A DNA stretch of 64,000 nucleotides from Streptomyces cellostaticus (GTDB lineage Bacteria; Actinomycetota; Actinomycetes; Streptomycetales; Streptomycetaceae), in assembly GCF_023630175.1 (NCBI RefSeq), contig NZ_JALLIN010000001.1, forward strand, positions 124,001-188,000, in the 5' to 3' direction. The notes beneath the pieces were generated by a model. That model was not told the DNA's origin. It searched no databases and was given only the letters and a program-made list of their open reading frames with translations. The translations under genes and the position numbers were made by a program. Shown here one piece after another: positions 1 through 42,139 of the stretch (position 1 is its first letter; each line of letters begins with the position of its first letter).

Positions 1-441
1 GTTGTTCATGACGCCGACGAAGACGCCGACCGGTCCGCGCGCGGCGAGCCGGGCGGCCGGGTGGCCGGCGTCGTCCAGGACGGCGGCGGCGGTCTGCAGG
101 AAGAGGCGTTCCTGCGGGTCCATGGCCTCGGCGTCGGCGGGCGAGATCTGGAAGAAGAGCGGATCGAACTTGTCGACGTCGTCGATGAACCCCGCCCACT
201 TGCTGTAGCTGCCGTGGGTCCCCGCGGGGTCGTAGTGGGTGTCGGCGTCCCAGCGGTCGGCGGGCACCTCGCGGATGCAGTGCCGGCCCGTCCGCAGGTT
301 CTCCCACAGCTCGCCGACGGTGCCGGCCAGCGGGTAGCGGCCGGAGACTCCGACGATCGCGACGCCGTCGCCGGCCGCCGGGCTCTGGCCGGGGTCGCGG
401 GCGGCCAGCAGGCTCAGCAGCAGCTTGCGCTTGTCGTCCAC
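1..441 (-). CDS. Trans-AT polyketide synthase, N-terminal KS fragment
   Basis: Only the first 147 residues are in the window; the gene continues past the left edge. It begins at a GTG preceded by a purine-rich GAGAGAG. A short charged helix (MDDKRKLLLSLLAAR) looks like an N-terminal docking segment. A ketosynthase opens at about residue 27 (VAIVGVSGRYPLAG), followed by the usual MDPQERLFLQ stretch and GVFVGVM at the edge. The active-site Cys and both catalytic His lie outside, so activity cannot be judged. It follows the KS-ACP gene by 136 nt in the same direction and is probably the next protein of the same assembly line. The ketosynthase assignment is firm; the module content is unknown. 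Confidence 0.9.
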   Translation of the reverse strand, partial: MDDKRKLLLSLLAARDPGQSPAAGDGVAIVGVSGRYPLAGTVGELWENLRTGRHCIREVPADRWDADTHYDPAGTHGSYSKWAGFIDDVDKFDPLFFQISPADAEAMDPQERLFLQTAAAVLDDAGHPAARLAARGPVGVFVGVMNN

Positions 442-505
442 AGTTGCTCTCTCTCAGGTCTTCGATCGGCCGCCGCGGGCCGGGAGTTCGCCGCCGGGAG
501 GCGGG

Positions 506-535
506 CCGGCCGGGGCCGTGTCCGGCCCCGGTCGG
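506..535. other. Intergenic stem-loop between two PKS genes
   Basis: A 12-bp inverted repeat with one mismatch (506-517 against 524-535) and a 6-nt loop lies in the 136-nt gap between the KS-ACP stop and the next KS start. It has no T-tract. In such GC-rich DNA it may be a weak terminator, an mRNA-stability element or chance. Confidence 0.3.
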
Positions 536-577
536 GTGAGGTGGCGGCCGGTGCGGGACGTCCGGGGCCGCCGGGGG

Positions 578-3226
578 TCAGGCCGGGTCCGTGGCGCGTG
601 CCGCGGCCCGCTGGGCGCGCCGGGAGATCCGGGCGGGTTCGGCCGGCGCGGCCGGTCCGCCGCCGGGCACCGGAGCCAGGCCCATCAGTTCGGCGAGGTT
701 GCCGACGAAGGAGCGGATGGTGGGGAACTCGACGAAGGCCGTGGCCGGGACCTCGAAGTCGAGCTGCTCGCCGAGCTTGGCGACGACCTCGATCAGGACC
801 AGGGAGTCCAGGCCGAGGTCGAAGAGGTTGGTGTCGAGGGCGGCGCGGTCGCGGCCGCCGAGCACCTTGCCGATCTCCCCGGTGAGGTAGTCGGTGACGA
901 GCCGGACGTTGTGCTCGGGGTCGGCCGGGTCCAACCGGTGCAGCAGCCGGTCGTCGTCCCGGCCGGCCGGGACGGCGGCTTCGTGGCTGCCGGGCTCCAC
1001 CCAGTGGCGGCGCCGTTCGAAGGGCTGGGTGGGCAGCGGTACGCGGTGGACGTCCCGGTCGCCGTGGACGGCCGCGAGGTCGAGGGCGGCACCGCACGCC
1101 CACGCCTGGGCGGCGACGGTGAGCAGATGGGCGTGGCCGGCCGGGGCGCCGTCCCGCGGGGTGAGCGGGAGGGCGAAGTCACCGGAGTCCGCGAGCAGCG
1201 CGTCCAGGGCGTCCAGGGACGCCGGGCCGCTCCAGCTCGCCGGGTCGAGGGCCTCGTCCTCGGTCATCCAGCGGCCGGTGCGCGGGCTGAGCACGGGCAG
1301 CCGGGGCGCCCGCGGGCGCTCCGGCGGGGTGCCGGTGGCGAGGGCGAGGGCGGCGGTGAGCGGGAGCGCCCCGGAAAGGGCCGCGGCGGTGGCCGTCCCG
1401 GTGCCGGTCGCGGCGAGGCCGGCCGGGGTGAGGCCCCACGCGGTGAGGGCGGTGACGAGGGCGTACTCGTGGATGAAGGCGGCGTGCGGGTCGTCGCCGG
1501 CGAGGAGGTCCGCGGTGCGGCCGGTCCGGCCGAGGGCGGCGGCGCAGGCGTCGGCGGCGTCCCGGTAGGCGGGCACCGCGCCGTACAGCTCCGCGGTGTC
1601 CGCCGCGGCGGCGCCGGTTCCGGTGAGGACCGGCACGGCGCCGGTCCCGCCGGGTCCGGCGACGCCCTGCCGGGTGCGTGCCTCGTCGCCGAGGGCGAGG
1701 GCCATGGCGGCCTCGCGGGTCCCGCGGGCGACCACGGCGAGCCGGTGCGGGTGGGCGCGGCGGCCGAGCCCGAGGGTCTGGGCGACGGCCGTGAGGTCGA
1801 GGCCGGGGCGGGCCCGCAGGTGGCGGGCGAGCGCTCCGGCGGACTGCTTCAGGGAGTCCGAGGAACGGGCGGAGAGCACCAGCAGCTCCGGGGCGCGGCC
1901 CGGTTCCGCCTCGGTGCGGGCCGGTGGCTCCTCCAGGACGACGTGGGCGTTGGTGCCGCCGATGCCGAAGGAGCTGACGCCCGCCCGCAGCGGGTGGTCG
2001 CCCTCGGCCTTCCAGTCGGTGGTGCCGGTGTTGACGTAGAAGGGGCTCGTCGCGAAGTCGATCTCGGGGTTGGGCCGGGTGTAGTGCAGGCTCGGCACCA
2101 GTGTGCGGTGTTCCAGCATCAGCGCGGCCTTGATCAGGCCCGCCATCCCGGCCGCGGTGTCGAGATGGCCGATGTTGGTCTTGACCGAGCCGAGCGCGCA
2201 GTACCCGCTGCCCTCCGCGCCGCCCTGCCGGAACGCCTCGGTGAGCGCGGCGACCTCGATCGGGTCGCCGAGCGGGGTGCCGGTGCCGTGCGCCTCGACG
2301 TAGCCGACGCTGTCGGGGTCGACGTCGGCCACGTCCTGGGCGTCGGCGATGACCTCGGCCTGCCCGGCGATGCTGGGCGCGGTGTAACCGGTCTTCCCGG
2401 AACCGTCGTTGTTGACCGCGGAGCCCTTCACGACGGCGTGGATCCAGTCGCCGTCGGCGAGCGCCTCGGAGAGCCGCTTGAGGACGACGACGCCCGCGCC
2501 GCTGCCGATGACGGTGCCCCGGGCCTCCGCGTCGAAGGCACGGCAGTGGCCGTCGGGCGAGAAGATCATGCCGTCCTGGTACTGGTAGCCCTGGCGCGGC
2601 GGGGCCAGGTGGACGGCGCCGACCAGGGCCATGTCGCACTCGCCGCCGAGCAGCGCGAGGCAGGCGGTGTGCACGGCCACCAGGGAGGTGGAGCAGGCGG
2701 TGTTGACGCTCATGCTGGGGCCGCGCAGGTCGAGCTTGTAGGACACCCGGGTGGCCAGGAAGTCCTTGTCGTTGGCGAGCATCAGCCGGTAGTGGTCGAC
2801 GGTGGACGCGGCCCGGTAGCGCTCGCCGAGGTTGTGCAGCAGATAGGTGTTGAGGCCGGCGCCCGCGTAGACGCCGATGTGCCCGTCGGTGCGCCCGGGG
2901 TCGTATCCGGCCCGCTGCAGGGCCTCCAGGGCGCACTCCAGGAAGACGCGGTGCTGCGGGTCGAGGATCTCGGCCTCGTCGTGGGTGAACTGGAACAGCT
3001 CGGAGTCGAACAGGTCCGTGCCGTCGATGGTCTGGGCGGCCCGGACGTACCGGGGGTCGGCCAGCCGTTCGGCGGGGACGCCGGCGGCGAGCAGCTCCTC
3101 GTCGGTGTAGCGGGTCAGGGTCTCGCGGCCCTCGCTGAGCACGTCCCAGAACCGCTCGACGGAGTCCGCGCCCGGGAACCGGCAGGCCATGCCGACGATG
3201 GCGATGTCGGAGTCGGAAGGGGTCAT
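578..3226 (-). CDS. Hybrid PKS module: KS - eroded AT - ACP
   Basis: An 882-residue single-module PKS. The KS (about 8-435) has active Cys in NTACSTSLVAV, His in EAHGTGTPLGDP and His in KTNIGHLDTAAG, so it should elongate. Residues about 445-725 keep the outline of a cis-AT domain, but the GHSxGE nucleophile motif is replaced by TGTGTATA and most of the domain is lost, so loading must be in trans. The ACP (about 770-850) keeps its serine in LGLDSLVL. The start ATG has AGGAGA eight bases upstream. This gene follows the formylglycine loading protein and the ATP-pyrophosphatase, so it is the likely first elongation step: formylglycyl plus malonyl. KS sequence features resemble KSs that follow NRPS modules. 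Confidence 0.93.
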   Translation of the reverse strand: MTPSDSDIAIVGMACRFPGADSVERFWDVLSEGRETLTRYTDEELLAAGVPAERLADPRYVRAAQTIDGTDLFDSELFQFTHDEAEILDPQHRVFLECALEALQRAGYDPGRTDGHIGVYAGAGLNTYLLHNLGERYRAASTVDHYRLMLANDKDFLATRVSYKLDLRGPSMSVNTACSTSLVAVHTACLALLGGECDMALVGAVHLAPPRQGYQYQDGMIFSPDGHCRAFDAEARGTVIGSGAGVVVLKRLSEALADGDWIHAVVKGSAVNNDGSGKTGYTAPSIAGQAEVIADAQDVADVDPDSVGYVEAHGTGTPLGDPIEVAALTEAFRQGGAEGSGYCALGSVKTNIGHLDTAAGMAGLIKAALMLEHRTLVPSLHYTRPNPEIDFATSPFYVNTGTTDWKAEGDHPLRAGVSSFGIGGTNAHVVLEEPPARTEAEPGRAPELLVLSARSSDSLKQSAGALARHLRARPGLDLTAVAQTLGLGRRAHPHRLAVVARGTREAAMALALGDEARTRQGVAGPGGTGAVPVLTGTGAAAADTAELYGAVPAYRDAADACAAALGRTGRTADLLAGDDPHAAFIHEYALVTALTAWGLTPAGLAATGTGTATAAALSGALPLTAALALATGTPPERPRAPRLPVLSPRTGRWMTEDEALDPASWSGPASLDALDALLADSGDFALPLTPRDGAPAGHAHLLTVAAQAWACGAALDLAAVHGDRDVHRVPLPTQPFERRRHWVEPGSHEAAVPAGRDDDRLLHRLDPADPEHNVRLVTDYLTGEIGKVLGGRDRAALDTNLFDLGLDSLVLIEVVAKLGEQLDFEVPATAFVEFPTIRSFVGNLAELMGLAPVPGGGPAAPAEPARISRRAQRAAARATDPA

Positions 3227-3255
3227 GGTGGTTGTCTCCTGTTGCTGCCGGCTTC

Positions 3256-4464
3256 TCAGCCGAGCCGTATGCCGAGGTCCGCGGCGACGGACCGCATGTC
3301 GAGGAAGCTCCGGGCGACGAAGCGGGCGGCGTCCTCACCGGCGTCCATGCGCCGGAACAGGTCGATCAGGACGCGCTCGTGCTCGTCGCGGTCGCCCTCA
3401 CCGGCGGCGATCTCCCGGACCACCGCGCCGAGCCGTTCCTCGACGTCCGCGAGGTCCAGCGAGCGGGGGAACTTGATGCTGAAGGTGTTGCGGTCGTAGG
3501 ACGCGTTGCGCTTGACCGACCGGACGTGGCTCGCCGCGTTGAGCTTGTAGAACATGCAGTCGAAGTTCTTGAACGAGTAGTAGTTCAGGAGCGGGAAGAG
3601 GGTGCAGTGGGTCTCCATCGGCGAGGACGCGTACAGGCCCTTGGCGCGCAGTTCCTCGACGATGCGGTCGGGGTCGTACTCGTGGCGCATCGCGATGAAC
3701 GGGAAGACGATCTTCGGCAGGTTCTCGTCGTCGTCGAAGAGCAGTTCCTCGAGCTGCCCGCCGAAGAGGGTGTCGGTGAGCCGCTCGCCGAAGGTCTTGT
3801 AGAAGCCGCGGACGATCTCGCGGACGTTGGACTCCATGGTGAGGATCTGCTGCGGGTCGGCGCACAGCGCGATGTAGGGGATCTTCTGCCGGTAGGCCAT
3901 GAGGATGGCCCGGAGCACGAAGAACGTGCGGCAGGAGACGCAGGGCAGCTTCTCGTCGAGGTAGTTGCCGGGCTTCTTCGGCGCGGGGCGGTTGAACACC
4001 TCGCGCATCATCAGCTTGATGTTGTCGTCGTCGGCGTCGAGGACGAACGTCGCCGGGATCCTCTCCCGGGCCAGGGCGATGTTCTGCGCGGCGTGCACGC
4101 TCTCGAAGGGCACGTCGAAGGTGAAGGCCAGCACCCGCTTGCCGTACTCGTTGGCGAACTTGTCCAGCATGTACGTGCTGTCCTTGCCGCCGCTGTACAT
4201 GAACAGGCAGTCGTACTCGCCCGGTCCGGCCTTCGCCTGCTGGAACTCGGTGAAGACGTCGCTGGTGTACCGGTAGTTGACGAGGAGGTCGGAGGCGAAG
4301 TCCAGGTTGCACAGGTTGCACACCCCCCGGTCGTCGAGCACCACCCCCGGGTGGTCGGCCTTGAGCGAGCAGACGGTGCAACTGGACACGGAACCCCCTG
4401 TGGAACCCGTCGGATACGGCTGTGCGGTGTGTGTGGTCGGTGCGGTGCGGTGGCCGGTCGTCAT
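3256..4464 (-). CDS. ATP-pyrophosphatase (PP-loop), putative oxazole cyclodehydratase
   Basis: A 402-residue N-type ATP-pyrophosphatase. The PP-loop SGGKDS is at 91-96. An N-terminal CxxC...CxxC pair (Cys29/32 and 49/52) and a later LPCVSC look metal-binding, as in the WbpG/sugar amidotransferase group. The start overlaps the stop of the loading NRPS by ATGA and has GGAGG eight bases upstream, so translation is coupled to it. From established knowledge, homologues next to formylglycine loading modules in the oxazolomycin and conglobatin clusters are proposed to activate the formamide or amide carbonyl with ATP and close the oxazole ring. The same role is inferred here from family and context. 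A general amidotransferase or thiolation role cannot be excluded. Confidence 0.85.
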   Translation of the reverse strand: MTTGHRTAPTTHTAQPYPTGSTGGSVSSCTVCSLKADHPGVVLDDRGVCNLCNLDFASDLLVNYRYTSDVFTEFQQAKAGPGEYDCLFMYSGGKDSTYMLDKFANEYGKRVLAFTFDVPFESVHAAQNIALARERIPATFVLDADDDNIKLMMREVFNRPAPKKPGNYLDEKLPCVSCRTFFVLRAILMAYRQKIPYIALCADPQQILTMESNVREIVRGFYKTFGERLTDTLFGGQLEELLFDDDENLPKIVFPFIAMRHEYDPDRIVEELRAKGLYASSPMETHCTLFPLLNYYSFKNFDCMFYKLNAASHVRSVKRNASYDRNTFSIKFPRSLDLADVEERLGAVVREIAAGEGDRDEHERVLIDLFRRMDAGEDAARFVARSFLDMRSVAADLGIRLG

Positions 4465-7400
4465 GGGCGCTGCCTCCGGTCGCGGCGCCGGGCCAGCGCG
4501 CCGGCGTCGCGGGAGCGCCGGGGCCGGCGCGCGGTGGCCCCGGTGTCGTCGCCGGCGTGCGCGGCCATGGCCCGTACGGTCGGGTGGCCGAACATGTCGA
4601 GGCGGGTGACCCGCAGGCCGAGCCGCTCCCGCAGGGCGGCGACCACGGAGGTCAGGCGCAAGGAGTCGCCGCCGGCGTCGAAGAAGTTGTCCTCCGCGCC
4701 GACCTCCTCCAGGCCCAGCACCTCGCACCAGATGCCGGCGATGCGGCGTTCCAGATCGGTGCGGGCGGCCTCGCCTCCCCCGGCGACGCGGGTGCCGCCC
4801 GGCCGGGGCAGCGCGCCGCGGTCCACCTTGCCGTTCGGGGTGAGGGGCAGTTCGGGCAGGGCGACGACGGCGGCCGGGACCATGTAGCCGGGCAGGACCT
4901 CGCGCAGGCCGGCGCGCAGCGCGTCCGGGACACCGGACCCGGTGACGTAGGCGACCAGGCGGCGTTCGCCCGGCCGGTCCTCGCGCACGACGGCGACGGC
5001 CGCGGTGACGCCGCATGCGCGCCGCAGCGCGGACTCCACCTCGCCGAGTTCGACGCGGTAGCCGTTGAGCTTGACCTGGCCGTCGATGCGTTCGAGGTAC
5101 TCCAGGCGGCCGTCGGGCAGGTGCCGCACCAGGTCGCCGGTGCGGTAGGCCCGGCCGGCGCCGCCCCCGGGCACGGTCACGAAGCGTTCGGCGGTCAGCT
5201 CCGGGCGGCCGAGGTAGCCGTCGGCGACGCCGTCACCGGACAGGTACAGCTCGCCGGGGACACCGGGCGGGACCGGCACGCCCCGCTCGTCCAGGACGTG
5301 GCAGCGGGTGTTGCCGATGGGGCGGCCGATGGTGACCGGCTCGCCGGGGCGCACCCGGTCGACCGTGGACCAGATGGTGGTCTCGGTCGGCCCGTACATG
5401 TTGTACAGGGCGCCGACGAGCGGGGCGAGCCGGTCGGCGAGTTCGCCGGGCAGCGGCTCGCCGCCGCACAGGGCGCGCAGGGCCGGGTCGCCCGGCCAGC
5501 CCGCGGTCAGCAGCATCTGCCAGGTGGTCGGGGTGGCCTGCAGGACGGTGGGCGCCGCCCGCTGCACGCGCTCGCGCAGGGCGAAGCCGTCGGCGGCGAC
5601 CGCGGCGGACAGCACCTCCACGGTGCCGCCGCGTACCAGCGGCAGGTACAGCTCCAGGCCGGCGATGTCGAAGCAGACGGTGGTCAGGGCGAGCAGCGAG
5701 TCGGTGGAACCGAAGCCGGGGGTGCGGGCCATGGTCCACAGGAAGTTGACCAGCGCCCGGTGCCCGACCTGGACGCCCTTGGGTACCCCGGTGGAACCGG
5801 AGGTGTAGATGACGTAGGCGGGCGCGCCCGCCTCGGACCGGTCGAACGGCCCGGTCCCGTCCGCCGCCGGAGCGGGACCGGCCAGGACCTCCGGTACCAC
5901 GACGGGGGTGGCGGGGAAGCCGGTGAGGGAGCCGCGCAGGGCCTCGTCGGTGAGGACGAGGCCGGCCCCCGAGTCGGTCAGCATGTGGCCGATGCGGGCG
6001 GCCGGGTAGATGGGGTCGATCGGGACGTACGCGGCCCCGCTGCGCATCACCGCGAGCAGGCTGACCAGCAGCTCCGCCGAGCGCTCCAGGAGCACGCCGA
6101 CCACGGCCCCGGGTCCGGCGCCCAGCCCGGCCAGGTGCCGGGCCAGCCGGTCGGCCGCGTCGTCCAGGTCCGCGTAGGTCAGCTCGCGGTCCTCGAAGCG
6201 TACGGCGGTGACGTCCGGGGCGGCACAGGCGAGGTCGCCCACGAGCCGGCTGACGGTGCGCTCGCGCGGGTAGTCGGCGGCGGTGTCGTTCCACCGCCCC
6301 AGCACCAGCTCCCGCTCCTCGGCGCCGAGGAGTCCGACAGCGCCCAGCGGGCCCGCGGGTCCGGCCGCGACCCCGTCCAGGAAGAGCGCGAAGTGCGCGG
6401 CCAGCCAGCCTTCCTGAGAGCGCGTCACTTCCGTGCCGCCGAAGCGCACCGAGCCGTCGGCGTCGATCCGGACGGTCAGCGGGTGGCGGTCGGGCCCGCC
6501 CGGTCCGTCGGAGAGGATCACGGCGACGGGCAGCCCCAGGCGGGCGGCCCCGGCCAGTTCGGGGTGGCGCAGCGCCACGTCGCGACGGTACGGCGCGCGG
6601 GCCCGGATCCGGTCCAGTGCGACGCCGACCCGGCCGGTGAGGTCGCCGAGGGTGTCCTCCAGCAGGCCCTGCGGCGCGCGCAGCGGCACCTCGGCGGCCA
6701 GCAGCCCGGCCGCCGCGCCGTCGGCGGGCGGGACGGACACCGCGACGTCCTGTTCGCCGCCGCGGGAGAGGCGGGCGAGGAAGGCCAGGACGGCGGCGAG
6801 CGCGATCCGCTCGGGCGCGGCACCGTCACGGGTGAGGGCCCCGGGCAGCGCAACGGGACCGGACGGGCGGACCTGGTCGGCCAGGCCGCCGAACCGGGGC
6901 GGCAGCATGGGCTCCAGCGACCGGAGCAGCCGCAGCCAGTGCCGCTCCTGGCGGTGCGCGGCACGGGCGGCCTCGGCCAGCCCGGCGGCCTCCGCGTCGG
7001 TGAGGTGCGGGAAGCGGCCGTCGTGGGCGTCGGCCAGGCGCCCGGCGAGCGCGACGGGATCGAGCCGTTCGCCGGACAGGCCGGCGAGCCCGGTCAGGCG
7101 CACGTCCCGGTCGCCGGTGGCGACGGTGAGGGCGTCGGGACCGGAGCCGACGACCGTGCCGGGTGCGGCGGTGGAGGCCCGGCCGGTGACCTCCGCGCCG
7201 CGTACGGCGACCAGTTCACCGCCGAGGGCGAGCAGCGCGCTGCCGAAGTCGTTGCGGCGGTGCCCGAACGAGGTCGCCCGTACCAGCGCGTCCAGTTCGG
7301 CGGCCGGCTGGTGCCAGTCGAAGACACCGGCGCGCGGCAGTCCGTCGTAGCGGCCGTGGTAGGTCCGCAGACCGAGGTCCTGCGGGGTGCGGGTGACCGT

Positions 7401-7921
7401 GCCGGCGGCGAGTTCGTCGACCAGTTCGGCGAAGGACTCGACGCCCGCCTCGAAGCAGGCGACGTCCAGGTCGTGCGCGGTGGCGTCCTGGCCGATGGAC
7501 AGCGCGCGCCGCTTGAGCACGTCGCCGGTGTCCGCCTCACGGTCCATCACGTGCCAGGTCACGCCGTGCTGCTTGTCGCCCTCGAGGATCGCCCAGCTCG
7601 TGGCGAACAGACCGGCGTGCCGGGGCAGCGGGCCGTCGTGGAAGTTCACCGCCAGCCCGGCCGGCAGCGCCAGCACCTCCTCGGGCAGCATCCGCAGGTT
7701 GGCGATGCTGAACAGGTGGTCGAAGCGCAGCGGCGCCAGCCGCTCGGCGAGGTCCGGGCCGAGGCGCACGGCGGGCAGGCCCTCGCCCTCGGCCCAGGCG
7801 AGCAGCTCGGGCGACGGGGACACCACGGCGGCCACCGTGTGCCCGCGGGCCAGGAGCAGTCTCGTGCACTCGACGAGGAGGGTCTCCTCGCCGATCACGA
7901 CGCAAGCGAACGGCTCGGCAG

Positions 7922-7925
<4 letters not shown>
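4461..7925 (-). CDS. NRPS loading protein: formyltransferase - A(Gly) - PCP
   Basis: An 1154-residue starter protein. Residues 1-300 are a methionyl-tRNA-formyltransferase-like domain with the catalytic triad in place: Asn94 and His96 in VNFHDGPLP, and Asp132 in ADTGDV. About 330-560 is a condensation-like linker without HHxxxDG. The adenylation domain (about 580-1060) has YTSGSTG, MYGPTE, YRTGDL and NGKVDR. I read its pocket residues as D-I-L-Q-L-G-M-I-W-K, which matches the glycine code apart from one position. The PCP serine is in FFDAGGDSL. The predicted product is N-formylglycyl-S-PCP. The start overlaps the stop of the upstream PKS (ATGA), with AAGGAGA six bases before it. Substrate prediction is by inspection, not by a tool. 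Confidence 0.95.
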
Positions 7926-22990
<15,065 letters not shown>

Positions 22991-23123
22991 TGGGCCAACT
23001 CTTCCTTCGCGTAGGGCTGTCCGGGTACGGACGGCCGGTTGCCGGCGGTGCTGTGCTGGGGGCGGGTGCCCGTCGGGGGTGCCGGGGCCGGGCACCGCGG
23101 CGGCCGGCTCCGGCGGGGGCGGT

Positions 23124-31337
<8,214 letters not shown>

Positions 31338-31345
31338 CCTCTGCC

Positions 31346-40003
<8,658 letters not shown>

Positions 40004-40165
40004 CGGTGTCCGTCCAGGAGGAGCGTCAGGCCGGCGGGGCGGCCCGGCGGGGCCCAGCCGTCGCGAGGCAGCCGGAGTTGCACGAGCAGGAATGTCCGAG
40101 TGCCGTCTCCGGCGGACCGGGGCGCGGCCGGGGGCGGACCGGGACCCGTGGGCCCCGGTCCCCTC

Positions 40166-40250
40166 GGGCCTGTCCGGCGGATCGGGCCGCCGGCACGGGG
40201 CGTGGTGGTGCACCGTCGCCGGGAGCCGGCCCGATCCGCCGGACAGGCCC
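40166..40250. repeat. Perfect 23-bp inverted repeat
   Basis: Arms 40166-40188 and 40228-40250 are exactly complementary over 23 bp with a 39-nt loop. The element starts 24 nt after the phosphopantetheinyl transferase stop and ends about 160 nt before the PKS start, both on the minus strand. There is no T-tract. It could end or attenuate transcription between the tailoring genes and the megasynthases, protect mRNA 3' ends, or bind a regulator. Confidence 0.85.
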
Positions 40251-40273
40251 CCGCGGCGTCCGTGCCGGTGTGC

Positions 40274-40924
40274 TCAGCACAGGGCCACGGCGGTCAGCAG
40301 CAGCCCGTCACGGCCCAGCCACCGCCCGGTCACCCGGTGGACGGCCCGGCCGGCGGCCGTCGGCGGAGGCACCAGGAAGCGTGCGCCGAACCGGCCCCCG
40401 CCGCCGATGTCCACCCGTACCGCGTCGAACCCGATCATGCGCCGGGCGAGTGGGAAGAAGACCTTGTACACGGCCTCCTTGCAGCTGAACAGCAACCGGT
40501 CCCAGGAGGTGGCCGGTTGCCGTGCGGCGAGCCGGTCGACCATGGCCCGCTCCTCGGGCAGCCCGATCATCTCCAGGACGCCCTCGGGCAGTGGCTCGTC
40601 CCGTTCGGCGTCGATGCCCACGGAGTGCACGCGGCTGGTCCGTGCGACGGCCGCGGCGCGATAGCCGGCGCAGTGCGTCATGCTGCCCACGACTCCGGCC
40701 GGCCAGCGTGGTGCGCGCTGTGCGCCGGGAGGCAGGGGGAAGGCCGGGATTCCGAGGTCGCCGAGGGCGGCACGTGCGCAGTGGCGTACCGTGGTGAATT
40801 CCCGGCGCCGGGCCGGAACGGCCCCCGCCACGGCTGCTTCCTCTTCACTGAAGAGACGGCCGTCCCGGTCGTCCTCGAATGCTTCCGCGGAGGCCACTTC
40901 CGGCGGAAGTATCTCCTCGATCAC
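40274..40924 (-). CDS. Sfp/EntD-type 4'-phosphopantetheinyl transferase
   Basis: 216 residues. It transfers the phosphopantetheine arm of coenzyme A to the conserved serine of carrier domains, here presumably the ACPs and PCPs of the cluster. The family motifs are present: PRWPAGVVGSMTHC (72-85), the Mg-binding GIDAE (103-107) and CKEAVYK (148-154). The length is typical of the single-domain group that includes Svp-like actinomycete enzymes. The GTG start has GGGGGAG three bases upstream. It lies 54 nt after the proline hydroxylase and is probably co-transcribed with it. A 23-bp inverted repeat follows the stop and may partly separate it from the large PKS genes. Confidence 0.95.
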   Translation of the reverse strand: MIEEILPPEVASAEAFEDDRDGRLFSEEEAAVAGAVPARRREFTTVRHCARAALGDLGIPAFPLPPGAQRAPRWPAGVVGSMTHCAGYRAAAVARTSRVHSVGIDAERDEPLPEGVLEMIGLPEERAMVDRLAARQPATSWDRLLFSCKEAVYKVFFPLARRMIGFDAVRVDIGGGGRFGARFLVPPPTAAGRAVHRVTGRWLGRDGLLLTAVALC

Positions 40925-40978
40925 TTTCTCCCCCAGTTATTTCCGCCCACCCCTGCACAGCACAATGGCTCCCCTGTG

Positions 40979-41851
40979 TCACCAGGCGGTGAGCGAGAAC
41001 CTCTCTCCGAGATCGCGGGCGCCGATCGCGAAATCCCTGATCCGTTCGGCCTTCTCGACCATCTTGTCGTCGCCGGCCTTCTTGGAGATGGCGATGAGCC
41101 AGTCGTAGGTCTCGCCGGGGTGCACGTCGTAGGTGAAGTGGACCTTGGAGAGCAGGAAGAGGACGTCCCGGAAATTCTCCCGCTCGATGACACCGGCCAG
41201 TGACCGGATCCGTTCCGCGTGTTCGCCGGTGAAGGGCTTGCGGTCCGGGAGTTCGGGAGTCTCGCCGGGAGCGTAGACGGAGGCGTCGGCGAAGGCCTCC
41301 TTCTCGTCGAAGGAGGCGTTGAAGGCGAGGTCGACGCAGAGGGACTGCCGGCTGATGTCGGAGAAGTTGACGGCGGAGTGGACGGCCGCCGCGTCCAGGA
41401 ACCAGATCTCGCCGGGCCGCATGTGGATGACGGTGTCGTCGTCCGAGTGGAAGGCCAGCGGGCTGTCCTCGAGGACCATGAAGGTGCGGAAGTACAGGTC
41501 GACCTGACGGTCGAGCTCGACGAAGTCCCGGTGCGGGATCACGACGGCGTTCTTCAGGTTCCGGGTGCGCGCCATCTGCAGCCGGTCCTGGTCGTAGACC
41601 GTGGTGATGATCTCGTGGAGGTAGGGGACGCGCTCGGCGTGCCGGGTGGGCCGGGCGGGCGCGCCCTCCAGGTCCCGGTAGAGCTGGTCCTCGCTGCCTC
41701 CGCTGGCGTTGTACAACGGGATGTTCTTCCAGAACCCGTTGCTGAACTCGTCGTACTCCTCCTCCACAGTGGGGACCGCGGCGAGGTAGTCGAGGTCCTT
41801 TCTCAGCCGCTCCTGGTCGAGTTCGATGCGGCCGAGTATGTGGGAGCGCAT
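40979..41851 (-). CDS. L-proline cis-3-hydroxylase (2-oxoglutarate/Fe(II) dependent)
   Basis: 290 residues, the same length as the Streptomyces type II L-proline cis-3-hydroxylases, and close to them along the whole length as I remember them. The iron ligands His107, Asp109 (VVIPHRDF) and His158 (AAAVHSAV) and the 2-oxoglutarate-binding Arg168 (ISRQS) are at the expected positions. The start ATG has GGAGG seven bases upstream; longer in-frame readings lack such a site. It hydroxylates free L-proline at C3 using O2 and 2-oxoglutarate. It is the first gene of the minus-strand cluster, just upstream of the phosphopantetheinyl transferase. No adenylation domain in the window has a recognisable proline pocket, so the user of 3-hydroxyproline is either the unassigned A domain or lies outside the window. 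Confidence 0.95.
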   Translation of the reverse strand: MRSHILGRIELDQERLRKDLDYLAAVPTVEEEYDEFSNGFWKNIPLYNASGGSEDQLYRDLEGAPARPTRHAERVPYLHEIITTVYDQDRLQMARTRNLKNAVVIPHRDFVELDRQVDLYFRTFMVLEDSPLAFHSDDDTVIHMRPGEIWFLDAAAVHSAVNFSDISRQSLCVDLAFNASFDEKEAFADASVYAPGETPELPDRKPFTGEHAERIRSLAGVIERENFRDVLFLLSKVHFTYDVHPGETYDWLIAISKKAGDDKMVEKAERIRDFAIGARDLGERFSLTAW

Positions 41852-41924
41852 GCGTCGTCCTCCGTCGTGGCAAGGTAACCGTGCGGACCGGCTCAAGCGT
41901 GCTGCGGGCAAGGTGAATTCAACA

Positions 41925-41943
41925 TTCATCTGTTCTTGATGAA
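41925..41943. promoter_or_regulatory. Small dyad upstream of proline hydroxylase (operator candidate)
   Basis: TTCATC and GATGAA are separated by 7 nt, about 75 bp upstream of the hydroxylase start, in a locally AT-richer stretch. The size and position suit a repressor or activator site, for example for the divergent MarR. The arms are short and chance is possible. Confidence 0.3.
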
Positions 41944-42139
41944 CGGGCGGAGAGCAGCGGATGCCGCGGCTTTCCCGGGCAGCAACCAACGCCAGGTGTC
42001 AGAAGTTGAATAGTGAGTGAACGGCGCGATGGCACGCCTCGCTCTACGTCGCTCTCGCGCCCACGAAATCCCCCGTTGCCCCTGCTATCACGGTCGACTC
42101 GCTCAGGAGAGGATCGGAACCGTGATCGAATTGAGTTCG

